Positions 25,195 to 33,648 of a stretch of 57,349 nt of DNA are shown one piece after another (positions within the stretch are counted from its first letter, which is position 1; each line of letters starts with the position of its first letter). The stretch covers positions 1-57,349 of the forward strand of contig JAEIOG010000024.1 in assembly GCA_016342495.1 (NCBI GenBank), read 5' to 3'. The position numbers were made by a program, and so were the translations under genes. The stretch is from Phycisphaerae bacterium. GTDB taxonomy: Bacteria > Planctomycetota > Phycisphaerae > Sedimentisphaerales > SM23-30. The notes under the pieces are model-generated. The model worked only from the letters and a program-made list of their open reading frames with translations, did not search any database and was not told the DNA's origin.

Positions 25195-25623
25195 ATGAAA
25201 CTTAAACAACTTTCAATTTTTCTGGAAAACCAAACCGGTAATCTTAGCGGCCCTTGTAAAATATTATCCCAAAACAATATTAACATTCTCACACTCTCTG
25301 TTGCCGACACCGAACAGTTTGGCATCATGCGTTTGATTGTCGCTGATTGCGACAAAGCTAAAACTGCTCTGGAACAGGCTGGCTATGTTGTCAATGTTGC
25401 CGAAGTTGTAGCAATAGAAGTTGGCGATCAGCCCGGCAGTCTGGGCGAAGTCTTAGCTATCATCGAAAAACATAATTTCAATGTTGAATATATGTATGCC
25501 TTCAGTGGCGACCTGAAAGAAAAAGCCATTTTGGTTTTCCGATTTGAAGACACAGATAAAGCAATCAAAGTCCTCTGCGATGACGGAGTTAATGTCATCA
25601 AAGCAGTCGAGCTTTATAATTAG
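25195..25623 (+). CDS. Tandem ACT-domain amino-acid-binding protein
   Basis: A 142-aa protein with two ACT domains (LKQLSIFLENQTGNLSGPCK at the start, VVAIEVGDQPGSLGEVLAII near residue 78). ACT domains bind amino acids and usually regulate a partner. This stand-alone type is frequently encoded beside phenylacetate-CoA ligase, from which it is separated by 39 bases. The start is the ATG at 25195, preceded by CAGGAG; a TTG six bases earlier extends the frame but lies in the spacer. It is likely a ligand-responsive regulator of the ligase or its pathway. Confidence 0.88.
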   Translation: MKLKQLSIFLENQTGNLSGPCKILSQNNINILTLSVADTEQFGIMRLIVADCDKAKTALEQAGYVVNVAEVVAIEVGDQPGSLGEVLAIIEKHNFNVEYMYAFSGDLKEKAILVFRFEDTDKAIKVLCDDGVNVIKAVELYN

Positions 25624-25815
25624 CTTGAATCATATCTGGTGAAATAAGATTGGAAGAATATCATGAACATTTTTGAATACATTGGAAAAAATAGACAAAC
25701 TGATTAAAAAGAAAGATTGGGCTTGTTGGGCGAAACCAATAACCAGATCGTATGTATATTGAGATTTTGAGTTAGACCATGAGCTCCCGGCGTAAATCAG
25801 TAAAAGGAATTTATT

Positions 25816-26538
25816 GTGTTTAAAATAGATATGTTTTCATTATGTTTAATATTATCAAATTTATTTATTTTAGCATTATCTTTGAAGTTATTTGGCAAAA
25901 AATACATTTTATTATCTTTTAGGATTATGGTACTATCAGGAATTGTTTTAATGGTATTTCGAAGACCTATCGTTATTTATAATGAAGGATTTGCTAGTGA
26001 TTTTTACAGAAAATCTTTTACAATCTTGTTGTGGTACTGGTTTGTTTTAATTTTAGGGATTGCAGTTGAAATAGCAATTTTGTTAAATAGTTTTAAAAAT
26101 AAAAGCAAATCAAAAATATTATCTAATTTTTTTATTGTCATGATACTTATTTTGATTTTTCCCCTTTTAGGGCATACTCTTCAACCTGCTAATGATTATC
26201 ATTTGCAGGGATTTGCCGATAGCATAAGTCAGCGTTTAGATGTAGATGCAGCAAAGGTTTGGTTGCATAATACTTGTGAAACAAATAAAAGTCACCAAGA
26301 GAGAGAAATTCCAACATTCTTGAGAGATTTTAATGTGAATCGAGTCAGTTTAGATCACTTAAATAGTAGTAACTGGCTATTTGCAATGTGTGGCAGTTCG
26401 TTGATGCAGTGGGGGATTATTATAACAAATTCTAATAATGAAATAATTGACATGGTTAAAGATAATATAGATGAAGATGCTTTGGTGGTTAATGTTAGCC
26501 CGGGAGTTTGGGCTTGGCATAATATTAGGGCAAAGTAA
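25816..26538 (+). CDS. Orphan multi-pass membrane protein
   Basis: A 240-aa protein I do not recognise. About four transmembrane segments fill residues 1-130 (SLCLILSNLFILALSLKLF, ILLSFRIMVLSGIVLMVF, ILLWYWFVLILGIAVEIAIL, FFIVMILILIFPLLGHTL). A soluble C-terminal domain of about 110 residues with two cysteines follows. The start is a GTG at 25816 with AAAGGAA 7 bases upstream. Codon use is strongly AT-biased relative to both neighbours. In the gap before it (25660-25780) a short stretch reads like a broken protein (KIDKLIKKKDWACWAKPITR, then stop), suggesting that this whole 900-base block was acquired. No function is proposed. Confidence 0.6.
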   Translation: MFKIDMFSLCLILSNLFILALSLKLFGKKYILLSFRIMVLSGIVLMVFRRPIVIYNEGFASDFYRKSFTILLWYWFVLILGIAVEIAILLNSFKNKSKSKILSNFFIVMILILIFPLLGHTLQPANDYHLQGFADSISQRLDVDAAKVWLHNTCETNKSHQEREIPTFLRDFNVNRVSLDHLNSSNWLFAMCGSSLMQWGIIITNSNNEIIDMVKDNIDEDALVVNVSPGVWAWHNIRAK

Positions 26539-26587
26539 ATTTTTATACCTCTGCCCTACGCATAAAAATGTGAATAAAAATCATATT

Positions 26588-27826
26588 TCATTCGCTTTCA
26601 ATAGCGGCCAGCATTGCCGGGTCATCGTCGGAACCATCGATTTGCAGGAGGTTTTTACCTGCCCAGCTGATTGCCAGAGCTCCAAGTGGAGCGGTTATTA
26701 AAATACTCAAAACCGCAACAGCAAGAATCAAATCCCCCGGAGCGGTATCCAAACCCTTTCTTTGCATCTCAACTAAGGGAACAGCGCCGATGGCGGCCTG
26801 AACAGTTGCCTTGGGCAGATAGGATATCCCTACGAAAACCTTTTCTTTGGTAGTAAAATTACTTTTGAGAAGGCACAGCTGGGTGCCTATACTGCGACCG
26901 ACAAGGCCCAACAAGATCACCGCTGCCCCGGCAAGGCCAGCATTTCTGGCAACGGGAATATTGACCTGAGCACCAACAAGAGTAAATAATAATATGGAAG
27001 CAAAAACCCATATCTTACTTAATTTACTGGAAATTTCATGGGCGGCATGTTCGCGTTTTTCCAATATTATAAATCCAACAGCCATTATCGCCAGCAAAGA
27101 TGCAAAAGGAATTATAATAGTTTTTTCAAAATGGTGCAGCACAATAGCCAACCCTAAAAGTATTAAAACCCGTTTTGTTGCGCGAGGATTAAACCTGTCG
27201 AATAATTTATATAAAACCACCCCTAAAACCAACCCTAAAGCTATTCCGGTAATAACTGAAACCGGAACAGTTCCAATTTGCTTAACAATATTAACATTTG
27301 AACCGGTGTACATCCCCAAAAATGAGCTGAATAATACAATAGCAACGGCATCATCACAGGATGCCCCGGCAAGAACCAGCGTAGGTACGGCACGTTTGGC
27401 TCCGCGTTTTTCCTCAATAAATTTAATCATCAAAGGCACAACAACAGCAGGCGAAACAGCAGCAAGAATCGCCCCCAGCATAGCTGCTTCCAACCGGGTG
27501 AGTTTCAGCACCATCGGGGCAATTATGGTAATAACCGCAACTTCACAAAAACAAGGTATAAAGGCCATCAAAACCGCTCTTACGCCCACTTTAGCCAGAG
27601 CTTCGCGGCTGATTTCAAAACCAGCCCGCAATAATATCACCACCAGTGCAATTAATCTTAAATCGGATCCTGCAGTTTGCAAATCGGTGGGCAGTTTATT
27701 TAATGCATAAGGGCCTAAGGCAACGCCCAACAATAACAGACCAACTAAACCGGGCAATTTTATCTTTCTTACCAGCCAATCAACCATAAGACCCAATAGT
27801 ATAAGTTCAGCAATTCCAAATGCCAT
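26588..27826 (-). CDS. CPA-type Na+(K+)/H+ antiporter under a fluoride riboswitch
   Basis: A 412-aa integral membrane protein with about 12 hydrophobic segments, of the Kef/NhaP-like cation:proton antiporter superfamily. It has LVRKIKLPGLVGLLLLGVAL at the N-terminus, ILLRAGFEISREAL, the LAAVSPAVVVPLM segment and ASCDDAVAIVLF, whose tandem Asp pair is characteristic of electrogenic CPA antiporters. It lacks the C-terminal RCK/TrkA domain of true Kef systems. AAAGG precedes the ATG at 27826. A fluoride riboswitch with terminator lies directly upstream, so expression should rise when fluoride enters the cell. Na+/H+ antiporters are a known minority class in fluoride-riboswitch regulons. The transported ion cannot be deduced. 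Confidence 0.9.
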   Translation of the reverse strand: MAFGIAELILLGLMVDWLVRKIKLPGLVGLLLLGVALGPYALNKLPTDLQTAGSDLRLIALVVILLRAGFEISREALAKVGVRAVLMAFIPCFCEVAVITIIAPMVLKLTRLEAAMLGAILAAVSPAVVVPLMIKFIEEKRGAKRAVPTLVLAGASCDDAVAIVLFSSFLGMYTGSNVNIVKQIGTVPVSVITGIALGLVLGVVLYKLFDRFNPRATKRVLILLGLAIVLHHFEKTIIIPFASLLAIMAVGFIILEKREHAAHEISSKLSKIWVFASILLFTLVGAQVNIPVARNAGLAGAAVILLGLVGRSIGTQLCLLKSNFTTKEKVFVGISYLPKATVQAAIGAVPLVEMQRKGLDTAPGDLILAVAVLSILITAPLGALAISWAGKNLLQIDGSDDDPAMLAAIESE

Positions 27827-27878
27827 CTATAAAACCTTTCTATTACTAAGCGATTATATGGCACTGTAATAGGCGCAT

Positions 27879-27990
27879 AAAAAAACCGCTATGTCAGCGG
27901 CAACTTCAAACACACCTGCCGCCAGTTAATACCAAAACAGCAGGAGTCATCAGCCCAAAAGGCGGTTATAAGGAGAACTCCATCTCCATA
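27879..27990 (-). ncRNA. Fluoride riboswitch (crcB motif) with terminator
   Basis: Read on the minus strand, the aptamer runs from about 27987 to 27936. It begins GGAGATGGAGTTCTCC (stem 1, loop containing GGAGT), followed by TTATAACCGCC, TTTT and GGGCTGATGACTCCTGC. The loop bases GGAGT can pair with ACTCC in GATGACTCC to form the pseudoknot that defines the crcB motif. Conserved GGNGATGG and GCTGATGA..CC elements match the known Pseudomonas syringae and Thermotoga aptamers. Downstream, CCGCT/AGCGG plus seven T (27900-27879) form a terminator. ACCGCC in the aptamer or the later GGCGG stretch can take part in the switch. It controls the antiporter gene 53 bases further on. Confidence 0.9.
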
Positions 27991-27996
27991 AACTGT

Positions 27997-28024
27997 ATTA
28001 TACGATATAATCTGGTATTGTCAA
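27997..28024 (-). promoter_or_regulatory. Consensus sigma-70 promoter of the fluoride-riboswitch transcript
   Basis: On the minus strand, perfect TTGACA (28024-28019), 16 bases, perfect TATAAT (28002-27997). The predicted start, about 27990, falls at the first bases of the aptamer. Confidence 0.85.
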
Positions 28025-28043
28025 GTATGACATAAGAGTGGCC

Positions 28044-28225
28044 AGGGCTAACGCATGAAATTTAATTTTGTCATTCCCGCGAAGGCGGGAATCCAGTTTT
28101 CGAGCCAAAATCAGGGTTTGCATTTCCTGGATCCGGTGCCTGCGCGGGGATGATAAGGTCAACTTTTTTGGTTTAGCATCGATTTTGAGCCACAAATAAG
28201 GATGAAAATTTCATGCGTTAGCCCT
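28044..28225. mobile_element. 182-bp MITE-like element with perfect 20-bp terminal inverted repeats
   Basis: The ends are AGGGCTAACGCATGAAATTT (28044-28063) and its exact reverse complement (28206-28225). Inside is a nested imperfect inverted pair built on the widespread TCATTCCCGCGAAGGCGGGA repeat (28071-28096) and its diverged partner (about 28126-28152). It encodes no protein; a 65-codon frame across it is accidental. No clear target duplication was seen. It sits between the divergent promoters of the antiporter and the glycosyltransferase. Confidence 0.75.
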
Positions 28226-28296
28226 GCAAGATGGGCAGTTACCAATAACCACTGAAAAATCTCACTCACCTAATTTTTAAGCCAAAAAGATTCTAC

Positions 28297-28326
28297 TTGT
28301 AAGTGCGGCGATATGGCGGTTATAAT
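28297..28326 (+). promoter_or_regulatory. Promoter of the glycosyltransferase-NuoEF run
   Basis: TTGTAA (28297-28302), 18 bases, perfect TATAAT (28321-28326). The transcript would start near 28333, which rules out translation starts upstream of that point. Confidence 0.55.
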
Positions 28327-28342
28327 GCAGTTTTATGTGACA

Positions 28343-29548
28343 ATGAAGGATATAAAATTGACCGAAAATCAAGAAATAACCAAAGAAATCAAGCCCCTGC
28401 GGGCAATTCTCATAGGCGATGACGATGATTTGCATAGCTATGGGCCGGTATTGCGAAGATTAAGCGTGGGCCTGCTGGACGATGTAGCCGATTTGTCGAT
28501 ATTGTCTCTGGGAGATAGCAACTTATTGAAATTTGTACCCAGCCCGCCAGTGCGGTTGATAATCGAACATAAAGAACCGTATCAAGTCAAAGCAGTAGTT
28601 AATGAACGTGACCGCCATATTACTATCAGCCGCCCCAGCTTGAATATCCTTGAATACATCTGGCCCCATCGTCGAATAAATCGAATTGCAGAGACACTAC
28701 AGGCATACAAGCCTACATTACTACATGCATTAAGCGGAAAACATGCAAAATTCGTTCGCAGGCTAAGCAAGCACCTCAATATCCCCTATGTGATTTCAGT
28801 ATTAGCATGTAATAATAAAAATCTGGCGGTTTCGCAGCGTCGTTGTGGCCAGATACTGCCCTGTTTCAGCTCGCTAACCCGCCAGATACGGCAAGCTCGA
28901 CCAAATATCGCAAATCGAGTGCATCATCTGACCATTGGTACGCATGTTAACGAAAACCCTTGCTGTTTTAATCATGATGATAAACTGCCTCATTTATTCT
29001 GCAGTACCAGACTCGAACACAAATATGGATTATCAACCTTACTCTACGCGATGGCTAAACTTACGGAAAATGAGCATAAGTTCCATCTGACAATATCAGG
29101 CCATGGCCCGGCAGAAAGCGAACTTCGCAAATTATCCAGTACCCTAAAACTAAATAATATCGTTCATTTCATCGAACCTCTGGAAGATATAATTGCTGAC
29201 AATGACGCATATAAGCTGTTCTTGCAAACCGTGGATATATTCATTCAGCCCTGGACATCCCAGGTTTGGCGACCTGAACTGACCGAAGCGATGGCTGTTG
29301 GAAATGCAGTCGTAGTCGCCCAAGGCACAGACAATGACCTGACACAAAATAATAAAGCTGCTCTAACATTTAATCCTAATGACAGTAATTCACTGGCTGG
29401 GCAATTGGAACTTTTATTGACCGACCACGACCACGCCAGACAATTAGCCCGGCAATGCCAGGATCATGTTCGCAAACATTTTCTTGCCAGCCAAATGATC
29501 AGTTGCCTGACCAAAGCATACAGGCAGGCCGTCGACATGGAAATCTAG
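28343..29548 (+). CDS. GT4-type glycosyltransferase
   Basis: About 400 aa with the GT-B layout. The C-terminal half is the clearer part: FCSTRLEHKYGLSTLLYAMA, FHLTISGHGPAESELRKLSS, and the donor-site region VDIFIQPWTSQVWRPELTEAMAVGNAVV, where the Glu-x7-Glu pair of GT4 enzymes is seen as RPELTEAM. The N-terminal domain is divergent. The start is uncertain. ATG at 28343 lies about 10 bases after the predicted transcript start; TTG at 28358 has an ideal AAGGA 7 bases upstream. It is the first gene of a co-directional run that continues with a PQQ-like propeller protein 24 bases later. The acceptor is unknown. Confidence 0.8.
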   Translation: MKDIKLTENQEITKEIKPLRAILIGDDDDLHSYGPVLRRLSVGLLDDVADLSILSLGDSNLLKFVPSPPVRLIIEHKEPYQVKAVVNERDRHITISRPSLNILEYIWPHRRINRIAETLQAYKPTLLHALSGKHAKFVRRLSKHLNIPYVISVLACNNKNLAVSQRRCGQILPCFSSLTRQIRQARPNIANRVHHLTIGTHVNENPCCFNHDDKLPHLFCSTRLEHKYGLSTLLYAMAKLTENEHKFHLTISGHGPAESELRKLSSTLKLNNIVHFIEPLEDIIADNDAYKLFLQTVDIFIQPWTSQVWRPELTEAMAVGNAVVVAQGTDNDLTQNNKAALTFNPNDSNSLAGQLELLLTDHDHARQLARQCQDHVRKHFLASQMISCLTKAYRQAVDMEI

Positions 29549-29572
29549 TAAATAATTAGAATTTATCATCAA

Positions 29573-31285
29573 ATGAACAACAGAAACAGAACTGACAACA
29601 TAGCTTACTCCTGTGCCATCGCAACAGCTATCATTTGCGCATTATTTTGTATTACTATCGGGTATTTGCTCACGCAGAATTACTCAAAAGCCAATGCTGA
29701 AAATATCGTAGATAACCCTGAATGGACTGAGCTATTAGATCAATTGGCCCGGCAACCTCAAAATCAAAAACTAAAAGAAGAAATTCGCGTCTTCGACCAG
29801 AATTTGCGCCAGAATTATTTCAATTCACAAAAACAGAATAAAACATATATTTATATGCTTGCCGTTGGCGGGACCATCTTGATTGTTTCTCTGAAATGGG
29901 CGAGGATGGTCAGAATCAGGCGAAAAAACATTCCTGATTTCAGCGATGATACAGTCGATGATCAGCTCGAAAGAAATTTAAATTTTCAGTTAATAATTAT
30001 TATTGGTGTTTTGCTTAGCCTGACGGGAATTGCCGCCTCAGTAATGTCTGATAAAACTGGAGATTTTACAGTCGCCAAAATCCAAACCAGCAATGACCCC
30101 ACCCCAACAAAGATCGATAAGGTTGTAAGCCTTGAATTTGAAAAGCAATGGCCAACATTCCGCGGCCCAGGCGGTCAGGGCATAGCCCCGGTTACTAATG
30201 TGCCATTGGAATGGGATGAAACTAAAAATATTTTATGGAAAATACCATTGGAGACACCCGGGCACAATTCGCCAATCGTCTGGGGCGATAGAATATTTTT
30301 CAGTGCCGCCGACGAAGAAGTCCGCAAGGTATATTGCCTTGATGCCAGCGATGGCAAGATTTTGTGGGAAAAACCAGTACTGACCGCCGAAAAAAATATA
30401 CCAGAGGTAATGGAAGAAACCGGATTTGCCGCACCAACCATGGTTACCAATGGAAAATACGCCTGTGCGATATTTGCTAATGGTGACCTGGTATGTTTTG
30501 ATTTTGATGGCAAAGAAATATGGATCAAAAACCTGGGGCTCACTGAAACTACTTATGGCTATTCTTCCAGCTTAGCCATTCATAAAGATATATTAATTGT
30601 ACAATATGACCAGGGCTATGCCGACGATGGCTTGTCGAAAATGCTTGCATTTGACATTGCATCGGGAAATATTAAATGGCAGCAGAAACGCCCTGTCAAT
30701 AATTCATGGTCATCGCCGGTAATACTGTTTGAAAATGATAAGCCCATGCTAATAACGACTGCCGAACCTTTTACAATATGTAATGACCCACTTACCGGAA
30801 AAGAACTATGGAAAATTGAATCGGTAGAAGCAGATATAGCACCAACTGCAGTCTTTGGCGACGGCATTTATGTCGTTATCGCACCGAATTATTATGCCAA
30901 AGGCATAACCGTAATTGATGGCAAACCTGAAATCAAATGGGAAATTGAAGATAATATTCCTGACACGTGCAGCCCGCTGGCTAATGATAATTTTCTTTGG
31001 CTTTTGACCAGCGATGGCAACCTGGCATGCTTTGAAATTAAATCTGGCCAACTGCTCTGGGTACATGAATTTGAGCAGGAATTCCAGGCATCACCTGTAC
31101 TTGTTGGTGACAAAGTTCTTTTGACCAGCCACAAAGGCGAGACATTCATTGTCGAAGCTGCCAGTGAATTTAAACTTATCGGGAGCAATAAACTGCAAGA
31201 ATCCGTAACCGCCAGCCCGGCAATTGCTAATGGCATAATTTACATCCGCACCAAAAATCATTTGTTTGCCATAGGAAAGAAATAG
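29573..31285 (+). CDS. Membrane-anchored PQQ-like beta-propeller protein
   Basis: A 570-aa protein with two transmembrane segments before residue 165 (CAIATAIICALFCITIGYLL near 14-33, and one near 140-158), plus a further hydrophobic stretch near 88-105. A seven- or eight-bladed PQQ/quinoprotein-like propeller follows: WPTFRGPGGQGIAP, IVWGDRIFFSAADEEVRKVY, VYCLDASDGKILWE, and repeated 'G-ILW' blades. This is the planctomycete type of outer-membrane-assembly (BamB-like) propeller protein that begins WPxFRGPxGxG. There is no dehydrogenase active site, so cofactor binding is doubtful. It ends 8 bases before the NuoEF gene, so co-transcription with that redox module is likely. Confidence 0.85.
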   Translation: MNNRNRTDNIAYSCAIATAIICALFCITIGYLLTQNYSKANAENIVDNPEWTELLDQLARQPQNQKLKEEIRVFDQNLRQNYFNSQKQNKTYIYMLAVGGTILIVSLKWARMVRIRRKNIPDFSDDTVDDQLERNLNFQLIIIIGVLLSLTGIAASVMSDKTGDFTVAKIQTSNDPTPTKIDKVVSLEFEKQWPTFRGPGGQGIAPVTNVPLEWDETKNILWKIPLETPGHNSPIVWGDRIFFSAADEEVRKVYCLDASDGKILWEKPVLTAEKNIPEVMEETGFAAPTMVTNGKYACAIFANGDLVCFDFDGKEIWIKNLGLTETTYGYSSSLAIHKDILIVQYDQGYADDGLSKMLAFDIASGNIKWQQKRPVNNSWSSPVILFENDKPMLITTAEPFTICNDPLTGKELWKIESVEADIAPTAVFGDGIYVVIAPNYYAKGITVIDGKPEIKWEIEDNIPDTCSPLANDNFLWLLTSDGNLACFEIKSGQLLWVHEFEQEFQASPVLVGDKVLLTSHKGETFIVEAASEFKLIGSNKLQESVTASPAIANGIIYIRTKNHLFAIGKK

Positions 31286-31293
31286 ATCGAAAA

Positions 31294-33639
31294 ATGAACG
31301 AAATTGAATTACAACCGGTTGAGACCATAGCAAATGACATTGGCCCGGTCAGCGAAAATCTGATCGCAATATTACAGGCGATACAGCATCATTATGGATA
31401 TCTACCCAAGCAAGCTCTGGAGCATTTAGCCAAGGTTACCGATCTATCAGCCAGAGACATCGCCGGCGTATCGACTTTTTACAGCCAGTTCCGACACAAA
31501 CCCGTCGGTAAGCATGTCGTCTGTGTATGTCATGGAACTGCCTGCCACGTCAAAGGTGCCCCAGGAGTTACTGATGCATTGCGACGACATCTAAAAATTG
31601 AAGATGGCGAAGATACCGACGCCGATGGCTTATTTACGGTTGAAAAAGTCGCATGTCTGGGATGCTGCACACTGGCACCTGCGGTACAGATTGGCGATAT
31701 TACTTTTGGCCACATTAATGCAGGTAAAGTTGAGCAGATGCTTAAGGATTATCTATTTTTAAGCAAGTTGAAAGAACAGGATAAAAAACAAGCTAAACCT
31801 ATCGGCCCGGCCCAAGGCATTGTCAAACTGGGCCTGGGCTCATGCTGTATCGCCCGTGGTAGCGATGATGTTCGCAAAGCTGTTCAGGCAACGCTTGAGC
31901 AATATAATATCAATGCCACAATTAAACCGGTTGGCTGCGTAGGAATGTGCCACCAGACACCTTTGATGGAAATTGAACTTGCTAACGGAAAGTCGCATTT
32001 ATATGCCCAGGTACAATGTGCCGATGTAGAAAAAATTATCCTCAAGCATTTTCGCCCGCCAAAAATCGGTAAAAAGATTGTCGCTAAACTGCGTAATGCA
32101 CTGGATGAAGTTCTATCCGATGGAGCAGCTACCCCGGCCAGTCATTATGGCATTGGCCTGCGCGACAAACCCGTAGCGGCCTTTCTTGATCGGCAAAAAC
32201 ATATTACCACCGAATATCATGGCCAGATTTCACCACCGGACTTACAGGAATACCTCGATAAAGGTGGCTTTGAAGGCCTGAAAAAATGCTTCAGCCATAA
32301 ACAGCAGGATATCATTGACATTGTTACCGAATCACAAATTCGTGGACGTGGTGGCGGTGGATTCCCATCTGGTATTAAATGGCAAATCGCTTTCGATGCC
32401 AAGGCTGAGAAAAAATATCTCATTTGTAATGGCGATGAAGGCGACCCTGGTGCATTTATGGACCGGATGCTTTTAGAATCTTATCCTTACCGGGTCATCG
32501 AAGGCCTCATTATCGCCGCTTATGCCATCGGTGCCCACGAAGCATTATTTTATATTCGAGCAGAATACCCTCTGGCATTACTGCGGGTCAAAGAAGCACT
32601 GGAACAATGTCGCAAACAAAAATTACTGGGTAACAATATTCTCCATAGCGATTTTTCAATTGATATAAAAATCGTCGAAGGTGCCGGCGCATTTGTCTGT
32701 GGCGAAGAAACCGCTCTTATCGCTTCTATCATGGGCCAACGTGGCATGCCGCAAATACGCCCGCCCTATCCGGCAGTTAAAGGCCTACATGATTGCCCAA
32801 CGATTGTCAATAATGTCGAAACATTGGCGACACTGCCCTGGCTGATATTAAATGGAGCTAAGGAATTCAATTCCATCGGTTCAGAATCCAGTAAAGGCAC
32901 CAAAGTTTTTGCCTTGGCCGGCAAAATCGAACGCGGTGGCCTGGTCGAAGTGCCAATGGGCATTACTATCAGAGAAATTATCGAAGACATCGGCGGTGGC
33001 GTACCGGCCCCGGGCAAATTAAAAGCCGTTCAAATCGGCGGCCCTTCCGGCGGCACTCTACCGGGTCGAATGCTCGATGTTAAAGTTGACTATAAAGCAT
33101 TACAGCAAGCCGGTGCGATTATGGGCTCCGGTGGTCTGATAGTTCTGGATGACCGTGACTGCATGGTTGATATCGCCCGCTATTTCCTTGAATTCACTCA
33201 GGATCAATCCTGTGGAAAATGCACGTTCTGTCGTGTTGGCACCAAGCGAATGCTGGAAATTCTCGATAGATTCTGTAAAGGTAAAGCGGTATTAACTGAC
33301 ATTGATAAGTTGCACGAATTAGCCCTTAGCGTTAAACATACCTCACTGTGTGGTCTGGGCAAAACCGCACCGAATCCTATCCTTTCGACTTTGGAATATT
33401 TCAAAGATGAATACATAGCCCATATCGAAGGCAGATGCCCGGCAGGAAAATGCCCCGATCTGATTCGCTATGAAGTCAACGATAATTGCATCGGATGTGT
33501 GATGTGCGCACGGGTCTGCCCAGTGAGTGCCATCGAATATAAACCCTATGAAAAACACGAAATCGACACCGAAAAATGCATCAGATGCAATGGCTGCAAA
33601 GACATCTGCCCCGAAGATGCCATTGATATTATAAGTTAA
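31294..33639 (+). CDS. NuoE-NuoF (HndA-HndC / HydC-HydB-like) fusion, NADH-oxidising flavo-iron-sulfur subunit
   Basis: A 781-aa multidomain redox protein. Residues about 1-160: NuoE-like thioredoxin fold with 2Fe-2S ligands C79, C84, C121 and C125. About 175-255: a second thioredoxin-like ferredoxin domain (C184/C185, C215, C219), as found at the N-terminus of HydB/HndC. About 290-690: NuoF core with the FMN/NADH site GRGGGGFPSG (351-360) and ICNGDEGDPGAFMDR, then the 4Fe-4S motif SCGKCTFCRVGT. About 725-781: a 2x[4Fe-4S] ferredoxin (CIGCVMCARVC, CIRCNGCKDIC). Such units feed NADH electrons into bifurcating hydrogenases or formate dehydrogenases. No hydrogenase catalytic subunit is in the window; the only partner is the flavoprotein 9 bases downstream. 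Confidence 0.93.
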   Translation: MNEIELQPVETIANDIGPVSENLIAILQAIQHHYGYLPKQALEHLAKVTDLSARDIAGVSTFYSQFRHKPVGKHVVCVCHGTACHVKGAPGVTDALRRHLKIEDGEDTDADGLFTVEKVACLGCCTLAPAVQIGDITFGHINAGKVEQMLKDYLFLSKLKEQDKKQAKPIGPAQGIVKLGLGSCCIARGSDDVRKAVQATLEQYNINATIKPVGCVGMCHQTPLMEIELANGKSHLYAQVQCADVEKIILKHFRPPKIGKKIVAKLRNALDEVLSDGAATPASHYGIGLRDKPVAAFLDRQKHITTEYHGQISPPDLQEYLDKGGFEGLKKCFSHKQQDIIDIVTESQIRGRGGGGFPSGIKWQIAFDAKAEKKYLICNGDEGDPGAFMDRMLLESYPYRVIEGLIIAAYAIGAHEALFYIRAEYPLALLRVKEALEQCRKQKLLGNNILHSDFSIDIKIVEGAGAFVCGEETALIASIMGQRGMPQIRPPYPAVKGLHDCPTIVNNVETLATLPWLILNGAKEFNSIGSESSKGTKVFALAGKIERGGLVEVPMGITIREIIEDIGGGVPAPGKLKAVQIGGPSGGTLPGRMLDVKVDYKALQQAGAIMGSGGLIVLDDRDCMVDIARYFLEFTQDQSCGKCTFCRVGTKRMLEILDRFCKGKAVLTDIDKLHELALSVKHTSLCGLGKTAPNPILSTLEYFKDEYIAHIEGRCPAGKCPDLIRYEVNDNCIGCVMCARVCPVSAIEYKPYEKHEIDTEKCIRCNGCKDICPEDAIDIIS

Positions 33640-33648
33640 AAGCATATT

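Noticed and set aside
27998-28195. 65-codon minus-strand frame
   Set aside because: Lies within the MITE-like repeat and across the riboswitch promoter.
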